Below, one piece after another: positions 1 to 8,252 of a stretch of 64,000 nucleotides of DNA. The number at the start of each line of letters is the position of its first letter. Positions within the stretch are counted from its first letter, which is position 1. The DNA is from Thalassospira sp. MCCC 1A01148. GTDB lineage: Bacteria > Pseudomonadota > Alphaproteobacteria > Rhodospirillales > Thalassospiraceae. A program made the translations under genes and the position numbers. The notes under the pieces were generated by a model. That model saw only the letters and a list, made by a program, of their open reading frames with translations. It did not search any database and was not told the origin of the DNA. Location of the stretch: assembly GCF_001613795.1 (NCBI RefSeq), contig NZ_LPVZ01000019.1:310001-374000 (forward strand), given 5' to 3'.

Positions 1-88
1 CCTCTGCCAACAAGGACGAACCACATGCGGGTGGTGTTACATGCCCGTCTGCAAAAACCAAAATTACTGGCCTGATGATACCTTTGCG

Positions 89-505
89 TCAGACCATGCC
101 GGAACTTTCAAGCGCTTTGACGACATTGTCATGCATCTCCCATGTCCAATCCTCACCCTCGCCTTGCGTTCCTTCGGCAACGGTAAAGATCGCTGCAAGA
201 TAGTCACTGACATCAGTCTTGCACATCGGCAGACCTGCTGCGGTTGCGATCTTGGCAGCAAGGCGGCCGTATTTCTTGTTCCCGATCCGACAGCCGAAAT
301 GCCCGACCGTCTCGGCAAGTTTCGTGCCGGTAATCTTGCGCCCCGGTGCTTTGGCATGTGCACGCAGCATATCGCGCTCGCAGCTCGACATTTCAATTTC
401 AGCCAAGGCACGGACATAATCCTCTGGCCGTCCGATATGGGGCGCTGTCGCGGTATCTGATTGAGTATGGTGGTTGGCGTCATCCCGGCCGACTAGTTCA
501 AACAT
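89..505 (-). CDS. Small unknown protein with an HNH-associated-like domain
   Basis: A protein of about 138 residues with no catalytic motif I can identify. The ATG at 505 is preferred over one 42 bases upstream because GGGAGGAAA sits just ahead of it. The middle (about residues 30-80) reads AEIEMSSCERDMLRAHAKAP, then KITGTKLAE, then NKKYGRLA. From memory this resembles a helical region found N-terminal to HNH nuclease domains in some predicted restriction proteins, but no HNH motif follows here. It is a single gene; its neighbour cfa is on the same strand after a terminator. Function is unknown. It could be a DNA-binding remnant or a stand-alone version of that domain. Confidence 0.6.
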   Translation of the reverse strand: MFELVGRDDANHHTQSDTATAPHIGRPEDYVRALAEIEMSSCERDMLRAHAKAPGRKITGTKLAETVGHFGCRIGNKKYGRLAAKIATAAGLPMCKTDVSDYLAAIFTVAEGTQGEGEDWTWEMHDNVVKALESSGMV

Positions 506-720
506 GTCGTTTCCTCCCGACAAAATGACCGGAACATCGTTTTTCATATTCGCTTTTCACATCTGTCGTGCCGGTCCATCACGCGATGTGGTCTGGTTTG
601 AGGGCACATTCTGATTCCGCTTTGGTTTGATTTTGATTTGCAGTCCTGCTGCGTATTCAGCTTCGGAAACAGTGCGCGCCCACTTATTCGATATGGGAAT
701 TGGCACGCATAAAACAAACA

Positions 721-746
721 GGGCGGGAAACCATCGTTCCCCGCCC
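721..746 (-). terminator. Intrinsic terminator of cfa
   Basis: GGGCGGG (721-727) pairs with CCCGCCC (740-746). Read on the minus strand, the stem is followed by a T-rich run (complement of 711-720). It lies 8 bases past the cfa stop. Confidence 0.8.
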
Positions 747-753
747 TTTAGCT

Positions 754-1989
754 TTAGGCATATTCGAAGCCCGGCTTGGTAAAGACGAACTGGCCGACCC
801 GCATGCCGCCGCCGCCCTCGCCCGCGTCAAAGGCATTGATGCAACCCGCCAGATAGAATTCCCACATGCGTTTGAATTCTTCGTCGTATTTTTCCGGATC
901 AAGATCATCAGCCACATCCCGGAACCGATCGCGCCACGCCATCAGCGTCTTGGCATAATTGCGCCCGGGATGGAAATGCGATGCCTCCACCGTCAGGTTG
1001 GCATGCTCGGCGGCCTCAACCACCTCATGGACGGCCGGAATGTAACCACCCGGGAAAATGTACTTGTCGATCCAGGGCGAGGTGAATTCCGCCCGCGGCT
1101 TGATGATCGTGTGGATCACGGCACGACCGCCCGCCTTCAGAAGTTCACCAACCTTTTCGAAATAGGTTCTGAACTGATGGCGACCCACATGTTCAAACAT
1201 ACCAACCGATACCACCCGGTCATATTTCCCGGCATTGGCATCGGCAAACAGGCGATAGTCCAGCAGATGATAATCAAGGCCCGCCTTCATGTTATCGCCC
1301 ATCTCAGCACGTTTTTCCTGTGCCCAATTATATTGTTCGGTCGAAAGCGTGATGCCGTGCACCTCTGCCCCGGTTTCACGATGGATAAAGCGGCTGAGCC
1401 CGCCCCAGCCACAACCGATATCGACCACCCGCAACCCCGGTTCATTGATCTTGAGGCGCTGGGTGGTCAGGCTCATTTTCCGATGCTGGGCTTCTTCAAG
1501 GGTTTGCGCCCCATCATCCCAGAAGGCACATGAATATTGCATCTCCGGATCAAGGAACCGGGTGTAAAGATCATTGCCAATATCATAATGATGGCGCACA
1601 CGGTGCGACGCCGCCCTGACCGAGGTAAATTGTCCGATCTGGAATTTCAGCGCCTGAAGTTTTTCAATAAAGCTGCCAAATCCGCTGGTCGAATGTCCGC
1701 CCTCAAAATTAAGACGCAGCACCTTTATCAGGTCCTCCATCTCGCAATTGACAAGGTCAAACCCGCCACGCATAAAGGCTTCGCCAAAGCCCGGATCCGG
1801 GCTCAGTGCCATTTTAAGTGTATTGGTCCAGTCCGGAACGGTCATGCCCGCCCGTGGTTCTGTCCCATCCCCCAGCACAACTTCGTGCTTGTCATCCACG
1901 CGAAATACCAAAGTCCCGCGCGTGACATGTTCCCGAAAGAAATCGAGAACCTTTTTCTGTGTCCAATCCAAAGTCATCGGGTACGTCAT
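754..1989 (-). CDS. cfa: Cyclopropane-fatty-acyl-phospholipid synthase
   Basis: Transfers a methylene group from S-adenosylmethionine to the double bond of unsaturated acyl chains in membrane phospholipids, giving cyclopropane fatty acids linked to stress and stationary phase. The 411-residue length fits the family. Visible motifs are HYDIGND (about 134-140), the QYSCAFW region, and the SAM-binding motif VVDIGCGWGG (about 188-197). The C-terminal part carries the family's glycine-rich stretch before MRVGQFVF. The ATG at 1989 is chosen because AAAGGA lies upstream; an in-frame TTG at 2007 is possible. A single-gene unit with its own terminator. The inverted-repeat element at 2016-2284 sits directly upstream and may carry or displace its promoter. 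Confidence 0.93.
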   Translation of the reverse strand: MTYPMTLDWTQKKVLDFFREHVTRGTLVFRVDDKHEVVLGDGTEPRAGMTVPDWTNTLKMALSPDPGFGEAFMRGGFDLVNCEMEDLIKVLRLNFEGGHSTSGFGSFIEKLQALKFQIGQFTSVRAASHRVRHHYDIGNDLYTRFLDPEMQYSCAFWDDGAQTLEEAQHRKMSLTTQRLKINEPGLRVVDIGCGWGGLSRFIHRETGAEVHGITLSTEQYNWAQEKRAEMGDNMKAGLDYHLLDYRLFADANAGKYDRVVSVGMFEHVGRHQFRTYFEKVGELLKAGGRAVIHTIIKPRAEFTSPWIDKYIFPGGYIPAVHEVVEAAEHANLTVEASHFHPGRNYAKTLMAWRDRFRDVADDLDPEKYDEEFKRMWEFYLAGCINAFDAGEGGGGMRVGQFVFTKPGFEYA

Positions 1990-2015
1990 TGGCCGTCCTT
2001 TTTTCAAAAGTCGGG

Positions 2016-2284
2016 ATAGGGTCCGAACCCATTAATTTGATTTGAATGGCAGACGTTATATTTGCGAAATCCACGGAAAATGCCGCAGAGCCGGTTGGCA
2101 TCCCGCACAAGGGATTTGACGCCGGGGTTTGCAAATATAACGTCTGTCCTTCGGATTAACCGGATTTGCACGGGATACTTGGTCGCAAGGCCTTGAAAGA
2201 TATTCATCTTTCTGCGGTTTTTCTCCGCGCATCCGCGCAAACTCGGTCAACCATTCAAACCAAATTAATGGGTCCAGCCCCTGG
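2016..2284. repeat. Nested inverted-repeat element, MITE-like
   Basis: Outer arms 2027-2049 and 2251-2273 are inverted copies matching at 22 of 23 bases, with weaker similarity extending to about 2018 and 2284. Directly inside the left arm, 2050-2065 (CAGACGTTATATTTGC) is a perfect 16-base inverted match to 2131-2146. AAATCC (2067-2072) can also pair with GGATTT (2112-2117), and GAAAGAT/ATCTTTC (2195-2201/2206-2212) forms a third hairpin. No coding capacity is seen. The terminal repeats and size of about 270 bases suggest a non-autonomous mobile element, but a structured RNA is not excluded. I saw no target-site duplication. Confidence 0.6.
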
Positions 2285-2661
2285 TGATCGCCCCATATGC
2301 AGCAATGCCGCATATCTGCGTTGAACCCATCTTCACGATCGTTTTGACTGGTCGTCCGGAAAAGTCGTCAAGTAGTGGCACTGGCGGCATCAATGCCCGC
2401 CAAGCCGAAAGTCAGAAATCAACCCGGCAATATGCAAAACGATTCTGATTTCAGGTTCGCTACATAAACCCCTGTAATAATTCTGCCAGATTTTTCTGCG
2501 ATCTCAAGTAGTAATCGTTAGGCTCAGGACCTATCCCCCTACCAACGACATGCTTGCACAATCACCCCGAAACCCTTACATGTCGCCGCAGATTATCAGA
2601 CATTATCCACAGGTACGGGCTTTGATCCCCGCTGCCTGCCAGACTGAAAAGAGGCACCCTG
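2285..2661. other. Non-coding stretch upstream of asd
   Basis: No gene is visible. The stretch has a small hairpin (TGGCGG 2382-2387 with CCGCCA 2397-2402) and a copy of a short palindromic motif at 2517-2534 (TTAGGCTCAGGACCTAT). The asd promoter should lie here, but I cannot place it with confidence. Confidence 0.5.
2517..2534. repeat. Short palindromic repeat, copy 1
   Basis: TTAGG-C-TCAGG-A-CCTAT. It is related to copies at 6451-6467 and 14880-14897, all intergenic. The ends TAGG and CCTA are complementary. Confidence 0.5.
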
Positions 2662-3684
2662 ATGGGCTATAAAATCGCCGTTGTCGGCGCGACCGGAAAT
2701 GTTGGGCGCGAAATGCTCAACACTCTTGCCGAACGCAAATTCCCGGCAGACGAAATCTTTGCACTGGCCTCTTCGAAATCCATCGGTCGCACGGTTTCCT
2801 ATGGCGAAGATGACGAACTGACCGTTTCGGACGCCGCGACCTTTGATTTTTCCAAGGCCGATATCGCGTTGTTTTCCGCCGGCGGCGAAACCGCCAAAAA
2901 GCTGGCGCCGAAGGCAGCTGAGGCCGGCTGCGTTGTCATCGACAATTCAAGCTACTGGCGGATGGAGCCGGGTGTTCCGCTTGTCGTACCGGAAGTCAAT
3001 GCGGATGCGCTGTCGGGGTATGCCAAGAAAAACATCATCGCCAACCCGAACTGCTCGACCATTCAGATGGTGCTTGCCCTTAAGCCGCTGCATGACATGG
3101 CAGCGATCAAGCGCATTGTCGTCTCGACCTATCAGTCGGTGTCCGGTGCCGGTCGGGCCGCCATGGACGAGCTGTTTAACCAGACGCGCGGCATCTATGT
3201 GAACGACCCGCCGCAGAAAGAAGAATTCACCAAGCAGATCGCTTTCAACGTCATCCCGCATATCGACAGTTTCATGGATGATGGTGCGACCCGCGAAGAA
3301 TGGAAAATGACGGTTGAAACCCGCAAGATCCTTGCGCCGGAAATCGCCGTACATGCCACCTGTGTCCGTGTGCCGGTCTTTGTCGGTCATGGCGAAGCCG
3401 TCAATATCGAGTTCGAAAAACCGATCACCGTCGAAGATGCCCGCAAGGCCATGAAAGACTTCCCGGGTGTCTCGGTCGTCGATTACCGCCAGGACGAAGG
3501 CTATGTCACCCCGCAAGAAGTACAGGGCGAAGACAATGTCTTTGTCTCGCGCGTGCGCAAGGACCCGACGGTTGAAAACGGCCTGTCGCTTTGGTGTGTT
3601 GGCGATAACCTGCGCAAGGGTGCCGCACTGAACGCCGTGCAAATAGCCGAAAAACTGATCGCCGATTTCCTGCCGAAAAAGTAA
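2662..3684 (+). CDS. asd: Aspartate-semialdehyde dehydrogenase
   Basis: Makes L-aspartate 4-semialdehyde from aspartyl phosphate with NADPH, the branch point to lysine/diaminopimelate, threonine and methionine. At 340 residues it matches the usual length. The N-terminal nucleotide-binding loop is GATGNVG (9-15). The catalytic cysteine is C131 in the NPNCST motif. The C-terminal half contains the conserved QxxVSGAG and CVRVPVFVGH segments. AGAGG lies upstream of the ATG. It stands alone and ends in a strong terminator. Confidence 0.96.
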   Translation: MGYKIAVVGATGNVGREMLNTLAERKFPADEIFALASSKSIGRTVSYGEDDELTVSDAATFDFSKADIALFSAGGETAKKLAPKAAEAGCVVIDNSSYWRMEPGVPLVVPEVNADALSGYAKKNIIANPNCSTIQMVLALKPLHDMAAIKRIVVSTYQSVSGAGRAAMDELFNQTRGIYVNDPPQKEEFTKQIAFNVIPHIDSFMDDGATREEWKMTVETRKILAPEIAVHATCVRVPVFVGHGEAVNIEFEKPITVEDARKAMKDFPGVSVVDYRQDEGYVTPQEVQGEDNVFVSRVRKDPTVENGLSLWCVGDNLRKGAALNAVQIAEKLIADFLPKK

Positions 3685-3717
3685 AGGCAGCCTCCGGCCA
3701 TATACCGAATTGAAACC

Positions 3718-3747
3718 AAAACCCGCCCATCCTGGGGCGGGTTTTGT
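3718..3747 (+). terminator. Intrinsic terminator of asd
   Basis: AAAACCCGCCC (3718-3728) pairs with GGGCGGGTTTT (3735-3745). The A and T tracts make it potentially bidirectional. Confidence 0.85.
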
Positions 3748-3875
3748 CGTTCCGGACCCGGCAAGATACTGGTCAGAAGCACCAAAAGGCGCTAGGGAAA
3801 AAGAACACAAATTTCAAAGCCAAAAAACACCCGACGTCCTGATGACGACGGATCAAAAAAAATCTGGGGAATCGG

Positions 3876-4826
3876 ATGGTCAAACGCACACGCAAAGAAG
3901 CATCCCGCCTTGATGAAGCTGCCCGTGCGGGATGGCTTTATTATTGTGCGGGCAATACGCAAGATGAAATCGCCCACAAGCTTGGCGTGTCGCGCCCGAC
4001 GGCTCAACGCCTGGTATCTGCCGCCGTCAGCGAAGGACTGGTAAAGGTCCGCCTTGATCACCCGATTACCCATTGCATGGAACTGGGCAAGGCCATCTGC
4101 GAAACATACGGAATTGCCAATTGCGATGTGGTGCCAACCGATCCGGCCGCCCCGGACGCAATGTTTGGCATGGCACAGGCGGCCGCCAACTATCTGGAAC
4201 GCACGCTGCATACCACAGAGCCACAGATTATTGCCCTTGGCACCGGGCGTGCCATGCGCGCCATGGTGGACGAAATCGGGCGTATTGACGCCCAGCACCA
4301 CAAGATCGTCTCGCTGGTTGGCACAATCGCTCATGACGGGGCTGCCAGTTTCTATGATGCCGTCACGGACCTTGCTGATCGCACGCGCGCCCCGCACTAT
4401 CCCTTGCCGATCCCGGTGATCATCGCTGATCCGGAAATGCGTCAGCGCATGCAGCAACAGCCACCGATGGACAACATCCTCAAACTCGCGCGCGAGGCCG
4501 ATATCCGTTTTATCGGTGTCGGCCATTTGGGTGATGACGCGCCGCTTCACATTGATGGCTTTATTTCCAAGGAAGAGCTGGTCTCGCTGCGCGACAGCGG
4601 CGGAATTGGTGAAGTCATCAGCTGGTCCTTCGATCAGGACGGAAATATCCTTGATCATCCGGTTAATCACTGTGTGACAAGCGCCCCGGCAGTGCAGCCT
4701 GCAACCAACACCATTGCGGTTGCCAAAGGGGCTAAAAAGGTCGCAGCGATTCGCGGCGCAATGCGCGGCAGGCTCATTTCGACTCTCATTACTGACGAAG
4801 CCACAGCGGAAAGTTTGCTGCGCTAG
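3876..4826 (+). CDS. SorC/DeoR-type sugar-responsive transcriptional regulator
   Basis: A 316-residue regulator of the SorC family. The N-terminal helix-turn-helix is clear at about residues 28-50 (GNTQDEIAHKLGVSRPTAQR). The remainder is the sugar-phosphate-isomerase-like effector domain, with the family landmarks IALGTGRAMRA (around 118) and FIGVGHLGDDAPL (around 214). A TGGGGA ribosome site precedes the ATG. It lies directly upstream of the polyol uptake operon on the same strand, separated by its own terminator, so it probably senses a polyol or its phosphate and controls that operon. Whether it activates or represses cannot be read from the sequence. Confidence 0.88.
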   Translation: MVKRTRKEASRLDEAARAGWLYYCAGNTQDEIAHKLGVSRPTAQRLVSAAVSEGLVKVRLDHPITHCMELGKAICETYGIANCDVVPTDPAAPDAMFGMAQAAANYLERTLHTTEPQIIALGTGRAMRAMVDEIGRIDAQHHKIVSLVGTIAHDGAASFYDAVTDLADRTRAPHYPLPIPVIIADPEMRQRMQQQPPMDNILKLAREADIRFIGVGHLGDDAPLHIDGFISKEELVSLRDSGGIGEVISWSFDQDGNILDHPVNHCVTSAPAVQPATNTIAVAKGAKKVAAIRGAMRGRLISTLITDEATAESLLR

Positions 4827-4861
4827 CGACTGCAATTTTTGACCATTCTTGAAATGCTTTT

Positions 4862-4896
4862 GCGCCCCGCCAATCTCTTGGACGGGGCGCTTTTTT
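4862..4896 (+). terminator. Intrinsic terminator of the SorC-type regulator
   Basis: GCGCCCCG (4862-4869) pairs with CGGGGCGC (4883-4890), followed by six T. Confidence 0.88.
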
Positions 4897-4919
4897 GTGC
4901 GACGCAAAAACGATTTTGT

Positions 4920-4972
4920 TTGACAAGCGCAGCTGAAATTGAGTGAATGCTCACTACCTGAACAAATGATCA
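4920..4972 (+). promoter_or_regulatory. Candidate promoter and operators of the polyol operon
   Basis: A TTGACA -35-like hexamer (4920-4925) is followed by AGTGA-ATGC-TCACT (4942-4955), a perfect 5-base inverted repeat, and by the imperfect palindrome TGAACAAATGATCA (4959-4972). No good -10 is visible at 17 bases. The palindromes are plausible sites for the SorC-type regulator encoded just upstream. This is inference from position. Confidence 0.45.
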
Positions 4973-5023
4973 ATATGAGCAGCCGAAGCTGCTCAGCGGG
5001 TAAATAGTCCTTTGGGAGGAAAT

Positions 5024-6334
5024 ATGAAACGCGTAATGGGAGCAGCGCTGTGTGCGTTGCTGGCGGGCGGTATCGCACACGCCAATGCCGAAACGAAACT
5101 GACCATCGCAACCGTCAACAACGGTGACATGATCCGCATGCAGAAGCTGACGGATGATTTCACCTCCAAGAACCCTGACATTTCCCTGGAATGGGTCACG
5201 CTTGAGGAAAACACCCTGCGTCAGCGCGTCACCACCGACATCGCCACCAAGGGCGGTCAGTATGACGTCATGACAATCGGCACCTATGAAGTTCCGATCT
5301 GGGCTGAAAAAGGCTGGCTTGCACCGCTTGATAACCTCGGCTCCGACTATGACGTCGATGATCTGATGCCTGCCATCCGCTCTGCTGTGTCAAATGACGG
5401 CCAGCTGTATGCTGCACCGTTCTACGGCGAAAGCTCGATGATGATGTACCGCACCGACCTGTTCGAAGCTGCCGGTATTGAAATCAACGGCCGCCTGACC
5501 TGGGACCAGACCCTTGAAATCGCCAAGAAACTCCACAAGCCTGACGAAGGCGTTTACGGCATCTGCCTGCGCGGCAAGGCCGGCTGGGGTGAGAACATGG
5601 CGCTGATTTCGACCATGGGTAACGCCTATGGCGCGCGCTGGTTCGACGAAGAATGGAAACCGACCTTTGATGGCGAGGCATGGAAAAACGCCCTCGATAT
5701 GTACACCAACATTCTTGGGAACTATGGTCCTCCGGGCGCGACGTCGAACGGCTTTAACGAAAACCTGTCGCTGTTTAACTCCGGCAAATGCGGCATGTGG
5801 ATCGACGCCACTGTTGCCGCATCCTTCGTCACCAACCCGAAAGAATCCAAAGTTGCAGACAAGGTCGGCTTCACCGAAGCACCGTGCGCTGTAACTTGCA
5901 CCGGCGCCAACTGGCTCTGGGCCTGGAACCTTGGCATTCCGATGGGCTCCCAGAAAGTAGAAGCTGCTCAGAAGTTCATCTCCTGGGCGACCTCGAAAGA
6001 CTATCTGGAACTGGTTGCCTCCAAGGAAGGCTGGGCAAACGTACCCCCGGGCACCCGTATGTCGCTTTATGAAAACCCGAAATATCTTGAAGCGGCACCG
6101 TTCGCAGACGAGACCCTTCTGGCAATCGACAGCGCCGACCCGATCAACTCGACCCTCGAACCGAAGCCGTATGTTGGTGTTCAGTTCGCTGCGATCCCTG
6201 AATTCCAGGGTATCGGAACCACGGTTGGTCAGCAGTTCTCAGCAGCCCTTGCCGGTCAGATGAGCGTTGAGCAGGCCCTCTCTGCTGCACAATCCTCTAC
6301 CGACCGCACCATGCGTAAAGCTGGTTACTACTGA
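5024..6334 (+). CDS. smoE: Polyol ABC transporter, periplasmic substrate-binding protein
   Basis: A 436-residue family-1 solute-binding protein that captures the substrate in the periplasm. A signal peptide is visible (MKRVMGAALCALLAGG, then AHANA). The ATG at 5024 is chosen because GGGAGG lies at 5014-5019; the TTG 12 bases upstream is not needed. The mature N-terminus (TIATVNNGDM, later YDVMTIGTYEVP and YGESSMMMYRTDLF) closely resembles SmoE, the sorbitol/mannitol-binding protein of Rhodobacter. It is first in an operon with two permeases, an ATPase and a polyol dehydrogenase. A terminator directly after it suggests that it is made in excess over the permeases. Confidence 0.88.
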   Translation: MKRVMGAALCALLAGGIAHANAETKLTIATVNNGDMIRMQKLTDDFTSKNPDISLEWVTLEENTLRQRVTTDIATKGGQYDVMTIGTYEVPIWAEKGWLAPLDNLGSDYDVDDLMPAIRSAVSNDGQLYAAPFYGESSMMMYRTDLFEAAGIEINGRLTWDQTLEIAKKLHKPDEGVYGICLRGKAGWGENMALISTMGNAYGARWFDEEWKPTFDGEAWKNALDMYTNILGNYGPPGATSNGFNENLSLFNSGKCGMWIDATVAASFVTNPKESKVADKVGFTEAPCAVTCTGANWLWAWNLGIPMGSQKVEAAQKFISWATSKDYLELVASKEGWANVPPGTRMSLYENPKYLEAAPFADETLLAIDSADPINSTLEPKPYVGVQFAAIPEFQGIGTTVGQQFSAALAGQMSVEQALSAAQSSTDRTMRKAGYY

Positions 6335-6345
6335 TACACTTCCCG

Positions 6346-6379
6346 GACCGGAATTCTTTACCTGATTGGAATTCCGGTC
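6346..6379 (+). other. Stem-loop after the binding-protein gene
   Basis: GACCGGAATTC (6346-6356) pairs perfectly with GAATTCCGGTC (6369-6379) around a 12-base loop. There is no T run, so it more likely stabilises the upstream mRNA end than terminates transcription. Confidence 0.6.
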
Positions 6380-6406
6380 TGCACCTCCTTAACCTGAGAG
6401 AAACTT

Positions 6407-6440
6407 GGGTGGTGGTTGCAAAACGCACCACCCTTTTTTT
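6407..6440 (+). terminator. Intrinsic terminator inside the polyol operon
   Basis: GGGTGGTG (6407-6414) pairs with CACCACCC (6426-6433), followed by seven T. It separates the binding-protein gene from the permease genes, probably allowing partial read-through. Confidence 0.8.
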
Positions 6441-6450
6441 CCCTTAAGGA

Positions 6451-6467
6451 CTAGGCTCAGGGCCTAA
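6451..6467. repeat. Short palindromic repeat, copy 2
   Basis: CTAGG-C-TCAGG-G-CCTAA, with AGGC and GCCT as complementary arms. Same family as 2517-2534 and 14880-14897. It lies between the operon's internal terminator and the first permease gene. Confidence 0.5.
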
Positions 6468-6500
6468 TAAGGACAAAACGTCAATTTCGGGGAGCACATC

Positions 6501-7373
6501 ATGTCGACACGGGCCTCGACCCTTACCGGGCGCATTATGTCCGCACCGTCGATCATCGTCCTGTTCTTGTGGATGGCCGTCCCGCTGGGCATGACGATTT
6601 ACTTCTCCTTCCTGCGCTACAACCTGTTGTCGCCGGGCATGGAAGAGTGGATCGGGACACTTAACTACGAATTCTTTCTGACAGATCCGGCATTTTTCGC
6701 ATCCCTTGCAAATACTCTTTTGCTGGTTGGATCGGTGCTGGCCATCACGGTGGTGGGTGGCATTCTGTTGGGCCTGATGCTTGATCAGCCGATCTTTGGC
6801 CGCGGTGTTCTGCGCCTGCTGGTGATTGCACCGTTCTTTATCATGCCGACTGTGAATGCGCTGGTCTGGAAAAACCTACTGATGGATCCGGTGTCTGGCA
6901 TGTTTGCCTGGATCGCCAGCCTGTTTGGCCTGCCCGCGATCGACTGGTTTACCAATGCGCCGCTGACCTCGATCATCATCATGGTGTCCTGGCAATGGCT
7001 TCCTTTTGCTGTGCTTATCCTTTTGACCGCGCTGCAATCGCTTGATCGCGACCAGAAAGAAGCCGCCCAGATGGATGGCGCCGGGCCGATATCGATCTTT
7101 TTCTATATCACCCTGCCGCATCTCAGCCGTGCGATCACGGTGGTTGTTCTGATTGAAACCATCTTCCTGCTCACCGTCTTTGCCGAAATCTTTGTCACCA
7201 CGGGTGGTGGCCCGGGTCTGGCAACGACCAACATCGCCTTCCTCGTCTATACGCAGGCGCTGTTGCAGTTCGACGTCGGTGGCGCATCTGCAGGCGGCAT
7301 TGTCGCGGTCATTCTGGCCAATATCGTGGCGATCTTCCTGATCCGCCTTATCGGCAAGAATCTGGACAAATAG
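6501..7373 (+). CDS. smoF: Polyol ABC transporter permease 1
   Basis: A 290-residue inner-membrane permease of the CUT1 (MalF-like) type with about six hydrophobic segments. The coupling motif that contacts the ATPase is visible as EAAQMDGA with the downstream LPHL (about residues 190-209). A GGGGAG ribosome site precedes the ATG. It is followed after 9 bases by the second permease, with which it should form the heterodimeric channel. Assignment to SmoF rests on operon position and family resemblance. Confidence 0.88.
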   Translation: MSTRASTLTGRIMSAPSIIVLFLWMAVPLGMTIYFSFLRYNLLSPGMEEWIGTLNYEFFLTDPAFFASLANTLLLVGSVLAITVVGGILLGLMLDQPIFGRGVLRLLVIAPFFIMPTVNALVWKNLLMDPVSGMFAWIASLFGLPAIDWFTNAPLTSIIIMVSWQWLPFAVLILLTALQSLDRDQKEAAQMDGAGPISIFFYITLPHLSRAITVVVLIETIFLLTVFAEIFVTTGGGPGLATTNIAFLVYTQALLQFDVGGASAGGIVAVILANIVAIFLIRLIGKNLDK

Positions 7374-7382
7374 GGGCCCGAA

Positions 7383-8213
7383 ATGGAAAACAAACAGACA
7401 CCCCTTGGCTATGTCAGCTTCTCGGTCTTTGCGTGGATCGTGGGTCTTCTGATCTTCTTCCCGATCTTCTGGATGGTGCTGACCAGCTTCAAGACCGAAC
7501 TCGAAGCCGTTTCCATCCCGCCCAGCTTCATTTCCTTTGACTGGACGCTGGAAAACTATGTCGAGGTTCAGGAACGCTCGAACTATTTCAAGTTCGCCAT
7601 GAACTCGGTCATCCTGGCTGTGGGCTCCACCTTGGTTGGTCTGGTCTTTGCCGTCACCTGTGCATGGGCGATGGCATTCAACCCGACCAAACGGACCAAG
7701 GATGCCCTTCTGTGGATGCTTTCGACCAAGATGATGCCGCCGGTCGGCGTTCTGGTCCCGATTTATCTTCTGTTCCGCGATTGGGGACTGCTTGATACGC
7801 GCTTTGGTCTGATCATGGTTCTGTTCCTGATGAACCTGCCGATCATGGTCTGGATGCTCTACACCTACTTCAAGGAAATCCCGACCGACATCCTCGAAGC
7901 GGCCCGCATGGATGGCGCGACCCTGCCCAAGGAAATCATCTTTGTGCTGTTGCCCATGGCGGTTCCGGGCATTGCATCGACCATGCTGCTCAACATCATT
8001 CTGGCATGGAACGAAGCCTTCTGGACGCTCAACCTGACAACGTCCGATGCAGCCCCGCTGACTGCTTTCATCGCCTCCTATTCAAGCCCCGAGGGCCTGT
8101 TCTGGGCGAAGCTTTCAGCCGCATCGACGCTCGCGGTTGCCCCAATTCTCGTGATTGGCTGGTTCTCTCAGAAACAGCTGGTTCGTGGTCTGACATTCGG
8201 CGCGGTCAAGTAA
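7383..8213 (+). CDS. smoG: Polyol ABC transporter permease 2
   Basis: A 276-residue permease of the MalG-like type. The ATPase-coupling motif is EAARMDGA (about 176-183), followed by VLLPMAVPG. Hydrophobic segments begin near residue 13 and are spaced as expected for six helices. It follows the first permease by 9 bases and precedes the ATPase gene by 39 bases. It forms the second half of the transmembrane pore. Confidence 0.88.
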   Translation: MENKQTPLGYVSFSVFAWIVGLLIFFPIFWMVLTSFKTELEAVSIPPSFISFDWTLENYVEVQERSNYFKFAMNSVILAVGSTLVGLVFAVTCAWAMAFNPTKRTKDALLWMLSTKMMPPVGVLVPIYLLFRDWGLLDTRFGLIMVLFLMNLPIMVWMLYTYFKEIPTDILEAARMDGATLPKEIIFVLLPMAVPGIASTMLLNIILAWNEAFWTLNLTTSDAAPLTAFIASYSSPEGLFWAKLSAASTLAVAPILVIGWFSQKQLVRGLTFGAVK

Positions 8214-8252
8214 CCGCAGCCTGATAGAAATCTGGAAAGAAGGAACACCAAA

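Noticed and set aside
3792-5111. Long open frame antisense to the SorC-type regulator and the 5' part of smoE
   Set aside because: Covers a terminator and a promoter region and shows no family features.
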